From assembly GCA_023250955.1 (NCBI GenBank), contig JAHEZQ010000016.1, positions 21,805 through 85,804 on the forward strand: 64,000 nt of DNA, in the 5' to 3' direction. Positions 8,725 through 15,875 of the stretch are shown in pieces. Made by a program: the position numbers and the translations under genes. The notes under the pieces are model-generated. The model searched no databases and was not told the DNA's origin. It saw only the letters and a list, made by a program, of their open reading frames with translations. Position 1 is the stretch's first letter. Each line of letters begins with the position of its first letter. This DNA comes from Melioribacter sp. (GTDB taxonomy: Bacteria; Bacteroidota; Ignavibacteria; Ignavibacteriales; Melioribacteraceae).

Positions 8725-9561
8725 ATGAGTTTTTATCCACAGCCTAACAAATATCAATGCGGACCATTTGCATTGAAATACGCTCTTGTTATGTTAGGTG
8801 TTTTCAAAGATGAAGGGCAGATAGGTAAATTTGCCGGAAGTACATGGTGGGCAGGTACCGATGAATTTGGTCTTGCACGAGCCGCCAGAAGATTTAACTG
8901 CAGAATGAAACATTTTCAATCAAGCAATCCTGACGACGCACGCCGTATGTTGATCCAACATTTAAAGAAAGGTTATCCTTGTATTCTAAGCGTAAAAAAT
9001 TGGGAACATTGGTGCACGGTTGTAAGTTATCAAAAAGGAAAATTTGTTGTAATAGACAGCGAGCTTGATAAAGTGGTTTCGGTACAAACCGCAGCACGTC
9101 TTATTAGAAGATGGAAATATGTAGAAGAGGGAACCGGAATAATTAGTTATGACGGCTATGCATTGATTCCGAAATTCAAAGCAATAACACATGCACAATT
9201 CACACCGGAAAAAGCTAAACTGCTTATGTATGATAAAAATGAAGATATTGCAAACAAATGGGACCAATACACGAACGACTTAATAAATATTTGCAAACCT
9301 CGTACCAAGCTAAGTCAAAATATAATTACGTTTTCAGAGTTTCTCCGCCGCAACGAACAGAACTTAATTAAACGTGTTGCTAACTGGCACGGTGAACCGA
9401 CATATTCAGAACTTAAAAAAATATTATCCAACATGAAGTTTATTGCAGATGTTTATGATTTTATTATTCCCGAAGATGAAGAGAAACGTGCGGCGATTGA
9501 TATTTCATCGCTTCTTATGATGTACAGTTGCGGTAAGTATGGAATGAATCCGATATATTAG
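8725..9561 (+). CDS. C39-like (papain-fold) cysteine peptidase domain protein
   Basis: A 278-aa protein from the ATG at 8725, preceded by AGAAGGA; the ORF-track start at 8644 runs through the promoter and lacks a ribosome site. The N-terminal half matches the peptidase C39-like fold: QCGPFALKYALVMLG with candidate nucleophile Cys12, NWEHWCTVV with candidate His95, and FVVIDSE with candidate Asp111. No signal peptide is visible, so it probably acts in the cytoplasm. The C-terminal about 100 residues (from about 175) are helical and unrecognised. No ABC exporter or double-Gly leader peptide is nearby, so it is not a classical bacteriocin processing protein. Divergent pairing with the ATP-grasp ligase suggests a joint peptide-modifying role. 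Confidence 0.72.
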   Translation: MSFYPQPNKYQCGPFALKYALVMLGVFKDEGQIGKFAGSTWWAGTDEFGLARAARRFNCRMKHFQSSNPDDARRMLIQHLKKGYPCILSVKNWEHWCTVVSYQKGKFVVIDSELDKVVSVQTAARLIRRWKYVEEGTGIISYDGYALIPKFKAITHAQFTPEKAKLLMYDKNEDIANKWDQYTNDLINICKPRTKLSQNIITFSEFLRRNEQNLIKRVANWHGEPTYSELKKILSNMKFIADVYDFIIPEDEEKRAAIDISSLLMMYSCGKYGMNPIY

Positions 9562-9631
9562 TTTTGAATTATGAGTTATGAGTTTTTAATTAAAAAGAGC
9601 TTCTCACAAATGATTACCGACAGTTAACAAT

Positions 9632-10189
9632 ATGAACCGCCATTCAAGAATATTACAAAGAGAAAAATCAGCTTTAATTGTAATTGATATTCAAGAAAAA
9701 CTTCTTCCGGTTATTTACGAAAACGAACGTATTGTTGATAATGCTGTTAAACTTATTAACGGATTCAAGATTTTAAATTCTCCAATTTACTTTACCGAGC
9801 AATATCCAAAAGGATTAGGTCAAACTGATTCGCAAATTAAGTCAACGCTGGAAGAAAGGACTGCAATTCATAAAATGTCTTTCAGTTGTTTTGGTGCTGG
9901 TAATTTATTCGAAGAGCTAAAAAGTAAGAAGATTAAACAAATTGTTGTTTGTGGAATTGAATCCCATGTTTGTGTAATGCAGACAACACTCGATTTACTA
10001 GCAAACGATTTCTTTGTTCATGTAGCAGCTGATGCAGTTTCTTCCCGCAGAAAATTTGATTATGAAATCGCTCTAGAAAGAATGAGATCGAATGGAGCAG
10101 AGATAACATTAACAGAATCAATTTTATTTGAAATGTTAAATGTTTGCGGTACGGATGAGTTTAAGGCTATATCAAAATTAGTTAAGTGA
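9632..10189 (+). CDS. Isochorismatase-family cysteine hydrolase
   Basis: A 185-aa isochorismatase-like hydrolase of the YcaC/nicotinamidase superfamily. The probable catalytic Asp lies in ALIVIDIQEKLLP, a Lys in FTEQYPKGLGQT, and the nucleophile Cys in VVCGIESHVCVMQTTLDL, with the typical cis-peptide region just before it. Substrates in the family are small amides or pterin- and chorismate-type compounds; the substrate here cannot be deduced. The stop codon TGA abuts the stop of the convergent sixA gene with no intervening base (TGA|TCA), so there is no room for a terminator. Confidence 0.85.
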   Translation: MNRHSRILQREKSALIVIDIQEKLLPVIYENERIVDNAVKLINGFKILNSPIYFTEQYPKGLGQTDSQIKSTLEERTAIHKMSFSCFGAGNLFEELKSKKIKQIVVCGIESHVCVMQTTLDLLANDFFVHVAADAVSSRRKFDYEIALERMRSNGAEITLTESILFEMLNVCGTDEFKAISKLVK

Positions 10190-10696
10190 TCACTTCAAAG
10201 ATTTTTTCGGATATTCGAACAAAATAATCTCACCACAGTTCCTCTCAACTTCACTCCATGAATTTACTTTTAATTCTATTCCGACAACAGCACAAGTGGG
10301 AAGGTCCTGCAGAAATTTATTACTTAAAATGTTAGCAAGGTTTGATAATCCCGGATTATGCCCGAAAATCATAACAGTATTATTCTCATTTTTTATTTCC
10401 CGGATAACTGTAATCAATTCACGCATTGCAGCTTCATAGATTCTTTCATCGCTGACAATTTTATTTTTATTATAGTGAAATTCATCGGCAAAGATTTCTG
10501 CTGTAGATAAAGCACGAAGAGCTGGACTGGAAACGATCAAATCCGGAATAATATTTTTTTCTTTGATCAATTTAGCCATCAATGGAGAATCTTTTAAGCC
10601 GCGGGTGTTCAATGTTCTTTGAAAATCCGATTGACTTGGATCATCTGAGTTTGATTTAGCGTGGCGGATAAGGTAAAGTGTTTTTGTAATTGGCAT
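10190..10696 (-). CDS. sixA: SixA-like phosphohistidine phosphatase (histidine phosphatase superfamily)
   Basis: A 168-aa histidine phosphatase. The RHG-type motif is LYLIRHAKSN near the N-terminus, the second basic/His region is IFGHNPGLSNLA, and SSPALRALSTAE lies between them, all typical of SixA. SixA dephosphorylates phosphohistidine on signalling or PTS proteins; the target here is unknown. It follows the HD-hydrolase gene by 20 bases on the same strand, so the two are likely co-transcribed. The symbol rests on family resemblance. Confidence 0.82.
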   Translation of the reverse strand: MPITKTLYLIRHAKSNSDDPSQSDFQRTLNTRGLKDSPLMAKLIKEKNIIPDLIVSSPALRALSTAEIFADEFHYNKNKIVSDERIYEAAMRELITVIREIKNENNTVMIFGHNPGLSNLANILSNKFLQDLPTCAVVGIELKVNSWSEVERNCGEIILFEYPKKSLK

Positions 10697-10716
10697 TTGT
10701 GGGAATGTTTGAAGGG

Positions 10717-11328
10717 TTATTCAATATTATTGGTTATTCGTTGAAGCTGTTCATTAAGCATGCGAAGGTTTTCTTTCTTTTGATCACTGAAATTTCTTCT
10801 TGCATAATTCGTATGGAAATTTTGATCATTTACAAAATCAATTGTCTTAGTCAACCAATCTCGCTCACTAAGTTTATGCCCAAGATAATTTTCAAATTCA
10901 ACTCTATATTTATTGTTTCTGTCAAAGAATATTTCCTTGCCTAAATGAATAAGATCCGCATCGCTTAATATTTTATCAAATTTATTTTTTGGTTTTTGGG
11001 GAATCTTCGTGGCAAGAATTGCCTCAATAATTATTTCAATATTGTTTGAAGGATATTGCAATTTAGTTAAAAATTCTTTTGCGTATTCAACACTTACTTT
11101 TTCATGTCCAGCTGTTTTTTCAATATATCCTACATCATGAAACCAGGCCGCGATCTGAACCATTTCAAGTTCGTCTTCAGAAAGTTTTTCCCCAATACCA
11201 ATTTCAATTGCTGATCGGACAACTTCTTTTGTATGGTTTACATCGTGATAAAAATTTTCGATGGGTGTTCTTGTAGTTAGAAGTGATGAAACATAATCCT
11301 TGACACTATTCAAATAGGATTTCTGCAT
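10717..11328 (-). CDS. HD-domain metal-dependent phosphohydrolase
   Basis: A 203-aa HD-domain protein. The metal ligands are visible as YHDVNHTKEVV (first His), IAAWFHDVGYIE (the HD pair) and GHEKVSVEYAKEFL, with a downstream LSDADLIHLG Asp. This order matches small predicted HD phosphohydrolases acting on nucleotides or nucleotide-like substrates. There is no partner domain such as RelA or a nucleotidyltransferase. It probably forms an operon with sixA. The opposite-strand ORF 10690-10944 is a shadow of this gene. Confidence 0.82.
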   Translation of the reverse strand: MQKSYLNSVKDYVSSLLTTRTPIENFYHDVNHTKEVVRSAIEIGIGEKLSEDELEMVQIAAWFHDVGYIEKTAGHEKVSVEYAKEFLTKLQYPSNNIEIIIEAILATKIPQKPKNKFDKILSDADLIHLGKEIFFDRNNKYRVEFENYLGHKLSERDWLTKTIDFVNDQNFHTNYARRNFSDQKKENLRMLNEQLQRITNNIE

Positions 11329-11447
11329 TTATCCGCTTTTAATAAATAATTTCTTATAAGTAATTTAACAAAAATAAATAGTAGTGCGTATTAAATTATC
11401 TAGTGATTTCATTTTCAGTGATATGAATTAATTTATTTATCCGGTTT

Positions 11448-11481
11448 TTTGAATTCAAAATTGGCGCTTTTCTTATCTTTG
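11448..11481 (+). promoter_or_regulatory. Candidate promoter for the methyltransferase gene
   Basis: TTTG at 11448-11451 and TATCTTTG at 11474-11481 match the TTTG / TAnnTTTG pattern with a 22-base spacer, which is on the long side. The ATG is 50 bases downstream. Confidence 0.35.
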
Positions 11482-11530
11482 TTTATAATGCTAAGGTAGT
11501 TTTTTTATAAAGGCAAGAATTAGGAATAAA

Positions 11531-12190
11531 ATGAGCTCACATAACGATTCACAATACACAGAAAAAGATGATTCATATTACAATCTGGTCCGTGAAGAGA
11601 TTTTAAATCTAATTCCCAGCTCTACGAAACGACTTTTGGATATCGGGTGCGGAATGGGAGCAATTTCTTCAATGGCAAAAAAGAAATTTAATATTGAAGA
11701 AGTAATCGGTATAGAAAAATTTGAAAATGCTGCAAGTGTAGCATCAACAAAATTGGATAAAGTAATTTGCGGTGATGTAGAATCGCTTCAATTGGAATTT
11801 AGTAACAATTATTTCGATTGTATTCTTTGTGCCGATATTTTCGAGCATTTAATTAATCCGGAAAATGTTATTAAAAAATTACATGGTCTGTTAAGTGATA
11901 ATGGTGTAATGATAACAAGTCTTCCAAATATTCGTCACGTAGTACCGTTGCTTAAAATTATATTTAATCGGCTGGAATATGAAGAATCCGGCATTTTAGA
12001 TAAAACGCATCTTCATTTTTATACACTACATACAATGAAAAAAATGTTTTCGGAAACCGGATTTGAAATTCAGAAGATTGAAAATAATAGAAGCCTTAGC
12101 TTAAAATTCAAACTTGCAAATATCATTACTTTCGGTTTATTCAAACCGTTCTCAATTTACCAATACATTTTTGTTCTAAGAAAAAAATGA
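11531..12190 (+). CDS. Class I SAM-dependent methyltransferase
   Basis: A 219-aa methyltransferase of the UbiE/Methyltransf_11/23 type. Motif I, RLLDIGCGMGAISSMA, binds S-adenosylmethionine; an acidic residue follows beta 2 (VIGIEKF); and FDCILCADIFEHLINPENVIKKL is motif IV/post-IV. The C-terminal HFYTLHTMKKMFSETGFEI segment is common in methyltransferases associated with glycan or O-antigen clusters, but no such cluster is adjacent. The acceptor is unknown. It is convergent with the cbb3 locus and separated from it by only four bases. Confidence 0.85.
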   Translation: MSSHNDSQYTEKDDSYYNLVREEILNLIPSSTKRLLDIGCGMGAISSMAKKKFNIEEVIGIEKFENAASVASTKLDKVICGDVESLQLEFSNNYFDCILCADIFEHLINPENVIKKLHGLLSDNGVMITSLPNIRHVVPLLKIIFNRLEYEESGILDKTHLHFYTLHTMKKMFSETGFEIQKIENNRSLSLKFKLANIITFGLFKPFSIYQYIFVLRKK

Positions 12191-12194
12191 TTTT

Positions 12195-12908
12195 TTAGTG
12201 ATTGCACTCAACTTCTTGTTGATGTGAAGCATTGGGGTAAGTAAACTTAGGACTGATGTAAGGAATTCCTAAATTCAATCCGCGTAGAATAAAAAGCAAA
12301 GCAAGTATGACAGTCAAGACTGGAATTAGTTTATTGATTCGTTGACGAATATTTAGATTAATAATTTCTCCAAGAATTGATGCAGCTAACATAATTGGGA
12401 AAGTGCCAAATCCGAAAAGAGCCATGTAAGCCGCGCCGTGAAGCCAATCAGCAGTTGAAGCGGCACCTGCAATTCCAACATAGACAAAACCACACGGAAG
12501 TAATCCATTGAATAAACCAATTATAAATAGAGAAGAAATTGTTTTTTTTGAAATTAAAATTGCAAAGCGTGATATAAGAAATGTTTTTATTCTATTGTAA
12601 AAAGTTGTATCAAATATTCTTGCTTTCCACTTTCTTGGAAGAATAATGTATAATAAAATTATTGATCCAAGTAGAATTGAAAGATTTTGCTGCATGCCAA
12701 ATAGTATCAACCTGCTTCCAAATAAACTGAATAACGCACCCATCAATGTATAAGTAATAATTCTGCCAAAATTATAAAGTGTTCGACCCATTATAATTTG
12801 AAATTGAGTTTCGCCTAAAACTGGGAGAGCAACAGCTATCGGCCCGCACATTCCAACACAATGTACACTGCCAAGTAATCCAACAATAAACCCAGTCCAA
12901 ATTTCCAT
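12195..12908 (-). CDS. Sulfite exporter TauE/SafE-family (DsbD_2-like) membrane protein at the end of the cbb3 locus
   Basis: A 237-aa membrane protein with about six hydrophobic segments. I place the start at 12908, where the ATG overlaps the ccoH stop as TAATG, rather than at 12962 inside ccoH. The N-terminus has GLLGSVHCVGMCGPIAVALP and the middle has FNGLLPCGFVYVGIAGA; these Cys-containing repeats are typical of the DsbD-like transmembrane family found beside cbb3 oxidase genes. Homologues in such loci are thought to help copper handling or cytochrome assembly. The C-terminus ends in a His-containing tail (ASHQQEVECNH) that might bind metal, which is inference. Confidence 0.8.
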   Translation of the reverse strand: MEIWTGFIVGLLGSVHCVGMCGPIAVALPVLGETQFQIIMGRTLYNFGRIITYTLMGALFSLFGSRLILFGMQQNLSILLGSIILLYIILPRKWKARIFDTTFYNRIKTFLISRFAILISKKTISSLFIIGLFNGLLPCGFVYVGIAGAASTADWLHGAAYMALFGFGTFPIMLAASILGEIINLNIRQRINKLIPVLTVILALLFILRGLNLGIPYISPKFTYPNASHQQEVECNH

Positions 12909-13357
12909 TAATTTACCATTACGATTTTTTCGTTCAAGTATGAATTGCCTTTGCCAGTCCAATCTATTTTTAATCTCCAGAATCCTTTTAGAAAATTATT
13001 AGTTGGGATAGATTGAGCAGAAGATGAATCTGTTTCAACATTTATTGTAAAATCTCGCGAAACATCCGACGGCCGATAAAAATAAATCTTTCCGTTAAGC
13101 TCTGTTGATTTGAATATTTTTGGAAAGTTAAGAACAATTGAGCTTTGTCCTACTTTAATATCGAGTTGTTCGGGGAGTTCTTTTGTTCTCTTCATCTTAT
13201 CAATTTCATCTTGATACTTGATTCCTTTTGTATAATAATCTTTTGATTCCAGACATACATCTTGATTCATGAAAATCGTAACCATTATTAACATTCCGAT
13301 CAGGAACAAAATATAAACAGCGGCAATTCCAGAACCCCAGTTTAATTTCAATTTCAT
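12908..13357 (-). CDS. ccoH: FixH/CcoH-family cbb3 oxidase assembly protein
   Basis: A 149-aa protein with one N-terminal transmembrane helix (GIAAVYILFLIGMLIMVTIF), then a short YYTKGIKYQDEIDKM segment and a periplasmic beta-rich domain, as in FixH/CcoH. CcoH is needed for stable cbb3 oxidase assembly. Its ATG overlaps the ccoG stop (TGATG) and its stop overlaps the next ATG (TAATG), indicating translational coupling on both sides. Sequence conservation in this family is low, so the call leans on topology and position. Confidence 0.82.
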   Translation of the reverse strand: MKLKLNWGSGIAAVYILFLIGMLIMVTIFMNQDVCLESKDYYTKGIKYQDEIDKMKRTKELPEQLDIKVGQSSIVLNFPKIFKSTELNGKIYFYRPSDVSRDFTINVETDSSSAQSIPTNNFLKGFWRLKIDWTGKGNSYLNEKIVMVN

Positions 13358-14754
13358 CAGTTAACCTTTCCCAAGAATGAAGTTTGAATAACATCTAAAA
13401 TTTTTCCGTTGGATCTAACGGCAATCTTTAACGGAGTTTTTAAAAATTTAATTTCTGATTTGGGCAGTATTACAAAAAATTTTGCTTCAGTTACTCCCTG
13501 CGGTTCAACAGTTAAATCTTTACCAATCAGTTTTATTTCCGCAGATGGAATATTTTCAATCTCAAGATTTGCCGGTAAAATATTGAATGATTTGTTCACA
13601 ATTTTGACATCATAAATATTGCTGATCTTTCCATCCGGCTGTTCTTGAAATAACATCCCCGGTGATCTAAGAATACTCAATTCAACCTCAGAACGACTGA
13701 TCAATAAAAATAAAATTAGAATCGTTAAAACAAAAAGAACTACAGTATAACCAATAGCGCGAGGAGTAAATGTTTTTTGCCTTCCTGTTTCAATTCCATT
13801 CTTTGATGCATAACGGATTAACCCTTTTGGGCGCTGGACTTTTACCATCACATCGTTACATGCATCAATACATGCGGTACAGTTAACACACTCAAGCTGA
13901 GTACCGTTTCTTATATCAATTCCCGTAGGGCAGACATCAATGCAAAGACCGCAATCAATGCAATCGCCTAAATTATTAACAGCATCTTTTTTTATTTTTC
14001 CTCTAGGCTCACCGCGTTTATAATCGTAATGAATTACAATTGAATTTTGATCGAGCATTACACCCTGCAGTCTTCCATAAGGGCAAACTAAAGTGCAGGC
14101 TTGTTCTCTGAAGTAAGCAAAAACAAAATAAAATAATCCGGAAAAAATCATTACTGCTAGAAAAGTTGTAAAGTGTTCTGATGGTGAATGATTGATGTAT
14201 TGATATAATCTATCAACACCAATAATGTATGAGAGGAATGTATTTGCGACAAAAAAGGAAATTATAAAAAATATTATCTGTTTGGTTGTTTTCTTAAAGA
14301 ATTTTTGTGTCGTCCATGGAGAAATTTTTAGCGCACGTTGTTTATTGGCGTCGCCTTCTATTAGGTATTCTATTTTTCTGAAGATCATTTCTAAAAAAAC
14401 GGTTTGTGGACAAATCCACCCGCAGAATAATCTTCCGTAAACAACTGTGAATAAAAATATTGAAACGATAAAAGCGATCATAGTTAACGCAAACAAATGA
14501 AGGTCGTGTGGCCCGAATGGTATTCCGAAAATTATAAAATGTCTTTCGAGCACGTTGAAGATAATAAATGGATGACCATTTATTTTTATGAATGGAGCGC
14601 CGAAAAGAAATGCAAGAAGGAAATAAGTTAATACACTGCGGGCAGTATTTAATTTACCTGATGGTTTTTTAGGATAGATCCATTTCCGTTTTCCTTCTTG
14701 TGTTACTGTTGTAAGTGAATCGCGGAATGATTCTTCTTGTGATGGTATATTCAT
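13357..14754 (-). CDS. ccoG: CcoG (FixG/RdxA) cbb3 oxidase accessory iron-sulfur protein
   Basis: A 465-aa polyferredoxin-like membrane protein. It has several transmembrane helices in the first half, the motif CGWICPQTVFLEMIFR, two 4Fe-4S clusters (CIDCGLCIDVCPTG and CVNCTACIDACNDV), then IRYASKNGIETGR and a C-terminal Ig-like periplasmic domain. CcoG has been implicated in reducing copper for cbb3 oxidase maturation. Length and domain order are normal. It lies downstream of ccoP across a 79-bp gap filled by a palindromic repeat, and overlaps ccoH by one base. Confidence 0.95.
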   Translation of the reverse strand: MNIPSQEESFRDSLTTVTQEGKRKWIYPKKPSGKLNTARSVLTYFLLAFLFGAPFIKINGHPFIIFNVLERHFIIFGIPFGPHDLHLFALTMIAFIVSIFLFTVVYGRLFCGWICPQTVFLEMIFRKIEYLIEGDANKQRALKISPWTTQKFFKKTTKQIIFFIISFFVANTFLSYIIGVDRLYQYINHSPSEHFTTFLAVMIFSGLFYFVFAYFREQACTLVCPYGRLQGVMLDQNSIVIHYDYKRGEPRGKIKKDAVNNLGDCIDCGLCIDVCPTGIDIRNGTQLECVNCTACIDACNDVMVKVQRPKGLIRYASKNGIETGRQKTFTPRAIGYTVVLFVLTILILFLLISRSEVELSILRSPGMLFQEQPDGKISNIYDVKIVNKSFNILPANLEIENIPSAEIKLIGKDLTVEPQGVTEAKFFVILPKSEIKFLKTPLKIAVRSNGKILDVIQTSFLGKVN

Positions 14755-14762
14755 TGTTTAAT

Positions 14763-14826
14763 GTAGAGACGCGATACATCGCGTCTCATATTTAGTTTGT
14801 AAAGACGCCATATATGACGTCTCTAC
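14763..14826. repeat. Interspersed palindromic repeat (GTAGAGACGCGAT type) between ccoP and ccoG
   Basis: GAGACGCGAT-AC-ATCGCGTCTC is a perfect 10-bp hairpin at 14766-14787. The outer ends GTAGAGACG (14763-14771) and CGTCTCTAC (14818-14826) are also exact inverted repeats, so two alternative hairpins can form. Similar GTAGAGACG...CGTCTCTAC palindromes are known as dispersed intergenic repeats in several phyla. It may act as an mRNA processing or attenuation point inside the operon. Confidence 0.8.
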
Positions 14827-14833
14827 TTTAATA

Positions 14834-15682
14834 TTATTTCAAAATAGTTTTTGTATAATCTGTTTTTGGCTCTTCCCACTTTGTTCCCTGTGGTGCTTTT
14901 GGATTAGCGGGTTTTGTGCCATGTAATGAAATTACATAACTGGCAACCTGTTGCATTTTGTTCGGATCAAGTTGTGTCTGCCAGGTAATCATACCTTTTG
15001 CGGGAACACCATATTTAATTGTTTTAAATATATTTTTAATTCCATCACCGTTGATCCAGTAATCATCTGTTAAGTTCGGTCCAACAAGTCCTCCGCCATC
15101 TGCCGCATGGCAGGAGATACAATTTTTCTGAAAAATATTTTTCCCTTCAGAAATACCGGCAGCATCTGTTAAGAGAGTAACTGTTTCTTCATTTAGGAAG
15201 GTACCGGATTTAATTAAAATTTCTTTTTCAAAAGCTGCTTGTTGTATTTCCATTTTATATTCATTTGCTTGAATCTGTCCGTCTCCAAAAACATGGAAGA
15301 CTAGCATGTAAATTATTCCCCAAACGATAGTTCCATAAAAAAGAAAATTAAACCACGGCGGAACTTTGTTATCAAGTTCATGTATTCCATCAAAATCGTG
15401 ATGGAAAAGAATATCTTTTTCTTTTTCGATTGGTGTTGAACTTGAGACCCAACTTAAAAATTTATGCAGTGGATCTAAAAAAGTTTTTCCCTTCATATCA
15501 TTCTTTTCGGAGTATACAACAGCTAACCACAAAACGAATGCAATTACTAAAATTGTTATCACAAGCATGATCTGAACTACTGCATCTAAGTTATCGCCAG
15601 TTTGGGCTGCAAAAATCGGTTGACTTATGAAAGTAAAAAGAATAAGTAAGACTGAAAACCAAATTTTATTTTTCGTTTTCAT
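14834..15682 (-). CDS. ccoP: cbb3-type cytochrome c oxidase subunit III, CcoP (single heme c)
   Basis: A 282-aa CcoP/FixP subunit from the ATG at 15682, one base after the ccoQ-like stop and preceded by a GAG-type ribosome site. The ORF-track start at 15757 lies inside ccoQ. The order is a signal-like segment ending FAAQ, two transmembrane helices, the FixP_N-type segment IHELDNKVPPWFNFLFYG, then one cytochrome c domain with CISCHA near residue 187 and a distal Met region (AKGMITW). Classical CcoP has two CxxCH sites; only one is present. It passes electrons from soluble cytochrome c to CcoO. Confidence 0.9.
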   Translation of the reverse strand: MKTKNKIWFSVLLILFTFISQPIFAAQTGDNLDAVVQIMLVITILVIAFVLWLAVVYSEKNDMKGKTFLDPLHKFLSWVSSSTPIEKEKDILFHHDFDGIHELDNKVPPWFNFLFYGTIVWGIIYMLVFHVFGDGQIQANEYKMEIQQAAFEKEILIKSGTFLNEETVTLLTDAAGISEGKNIFQKNCISCHAADGGGLVGPNLTDDYWINGDGIKNIFKTIKYGVPAKGMITWQTQLDPNKMQQVASYVISLHGTKPANPKAPQGTKWEEPKTDYTKTILK

Positions 15683-15683
15683 T

Positions 15684-15866
15684 TTATTTCTCGGAATTAT
15701 TTTTAAAATTTGAATCGAGCGGAAGATTTTCCATTCGTGTAAGATATTTTTTATCAAGTCTTATTACCCAAATTATTGTAGCAACAAATAAGACAGAAAA
15801 AACTATCAATGAAATTATTGGATAGATAGCAATTCCATCTATTCTGCTAATGTGTTCTGAAAGCAT
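15684..15866 (-). CDS. ccoQ: CcoQ-like small membrane subunit of cbb3 oxidase
   Basis: A 60-aa protein with one transmembrane helix (YPIISLIVFSVLFVATIIWVIRLDKKY) and a charged cytoplasmic tail. It lies exactly where ccoQ/fixQ is expected, between ccoNO and ccoP, and has a good ribosome site (AGAGGATAAAT-ATG). CcoQ stabilises the oxidase complex. The family is too short and variable for a sequence-only call, so position and topology carry the weight. Confidence 0.75.
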   Translation of the reverse strand: MLSEHISRIDGIAIYPIISLIVFSVLFVATIIWVIRLDKKYLTRMENLPLDSNFKNNSEK

Positions 15867-15875
15867 ATTTATCCT

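Noticed and set aside
8725-9561. Bacteriocin processing peptidase
   Set aside because: No double-Gly leader peptide or ABC exporter is adjacent and no signal or membrane segment is present in the protein.
9562-9631. Short AT-rich direct repeat (ATTATGAGTTATGAGT) after the C39-like gene
   Set aside because: Only two imperfect units in low-complexity AT sequence, with no associated feature; too weak to call.
10690-10944. 84-aa ORF on the + strand
   Set aside because: It is the reverse of the HD-hydrolase gene, with no recognisable domain and no ribosome site.
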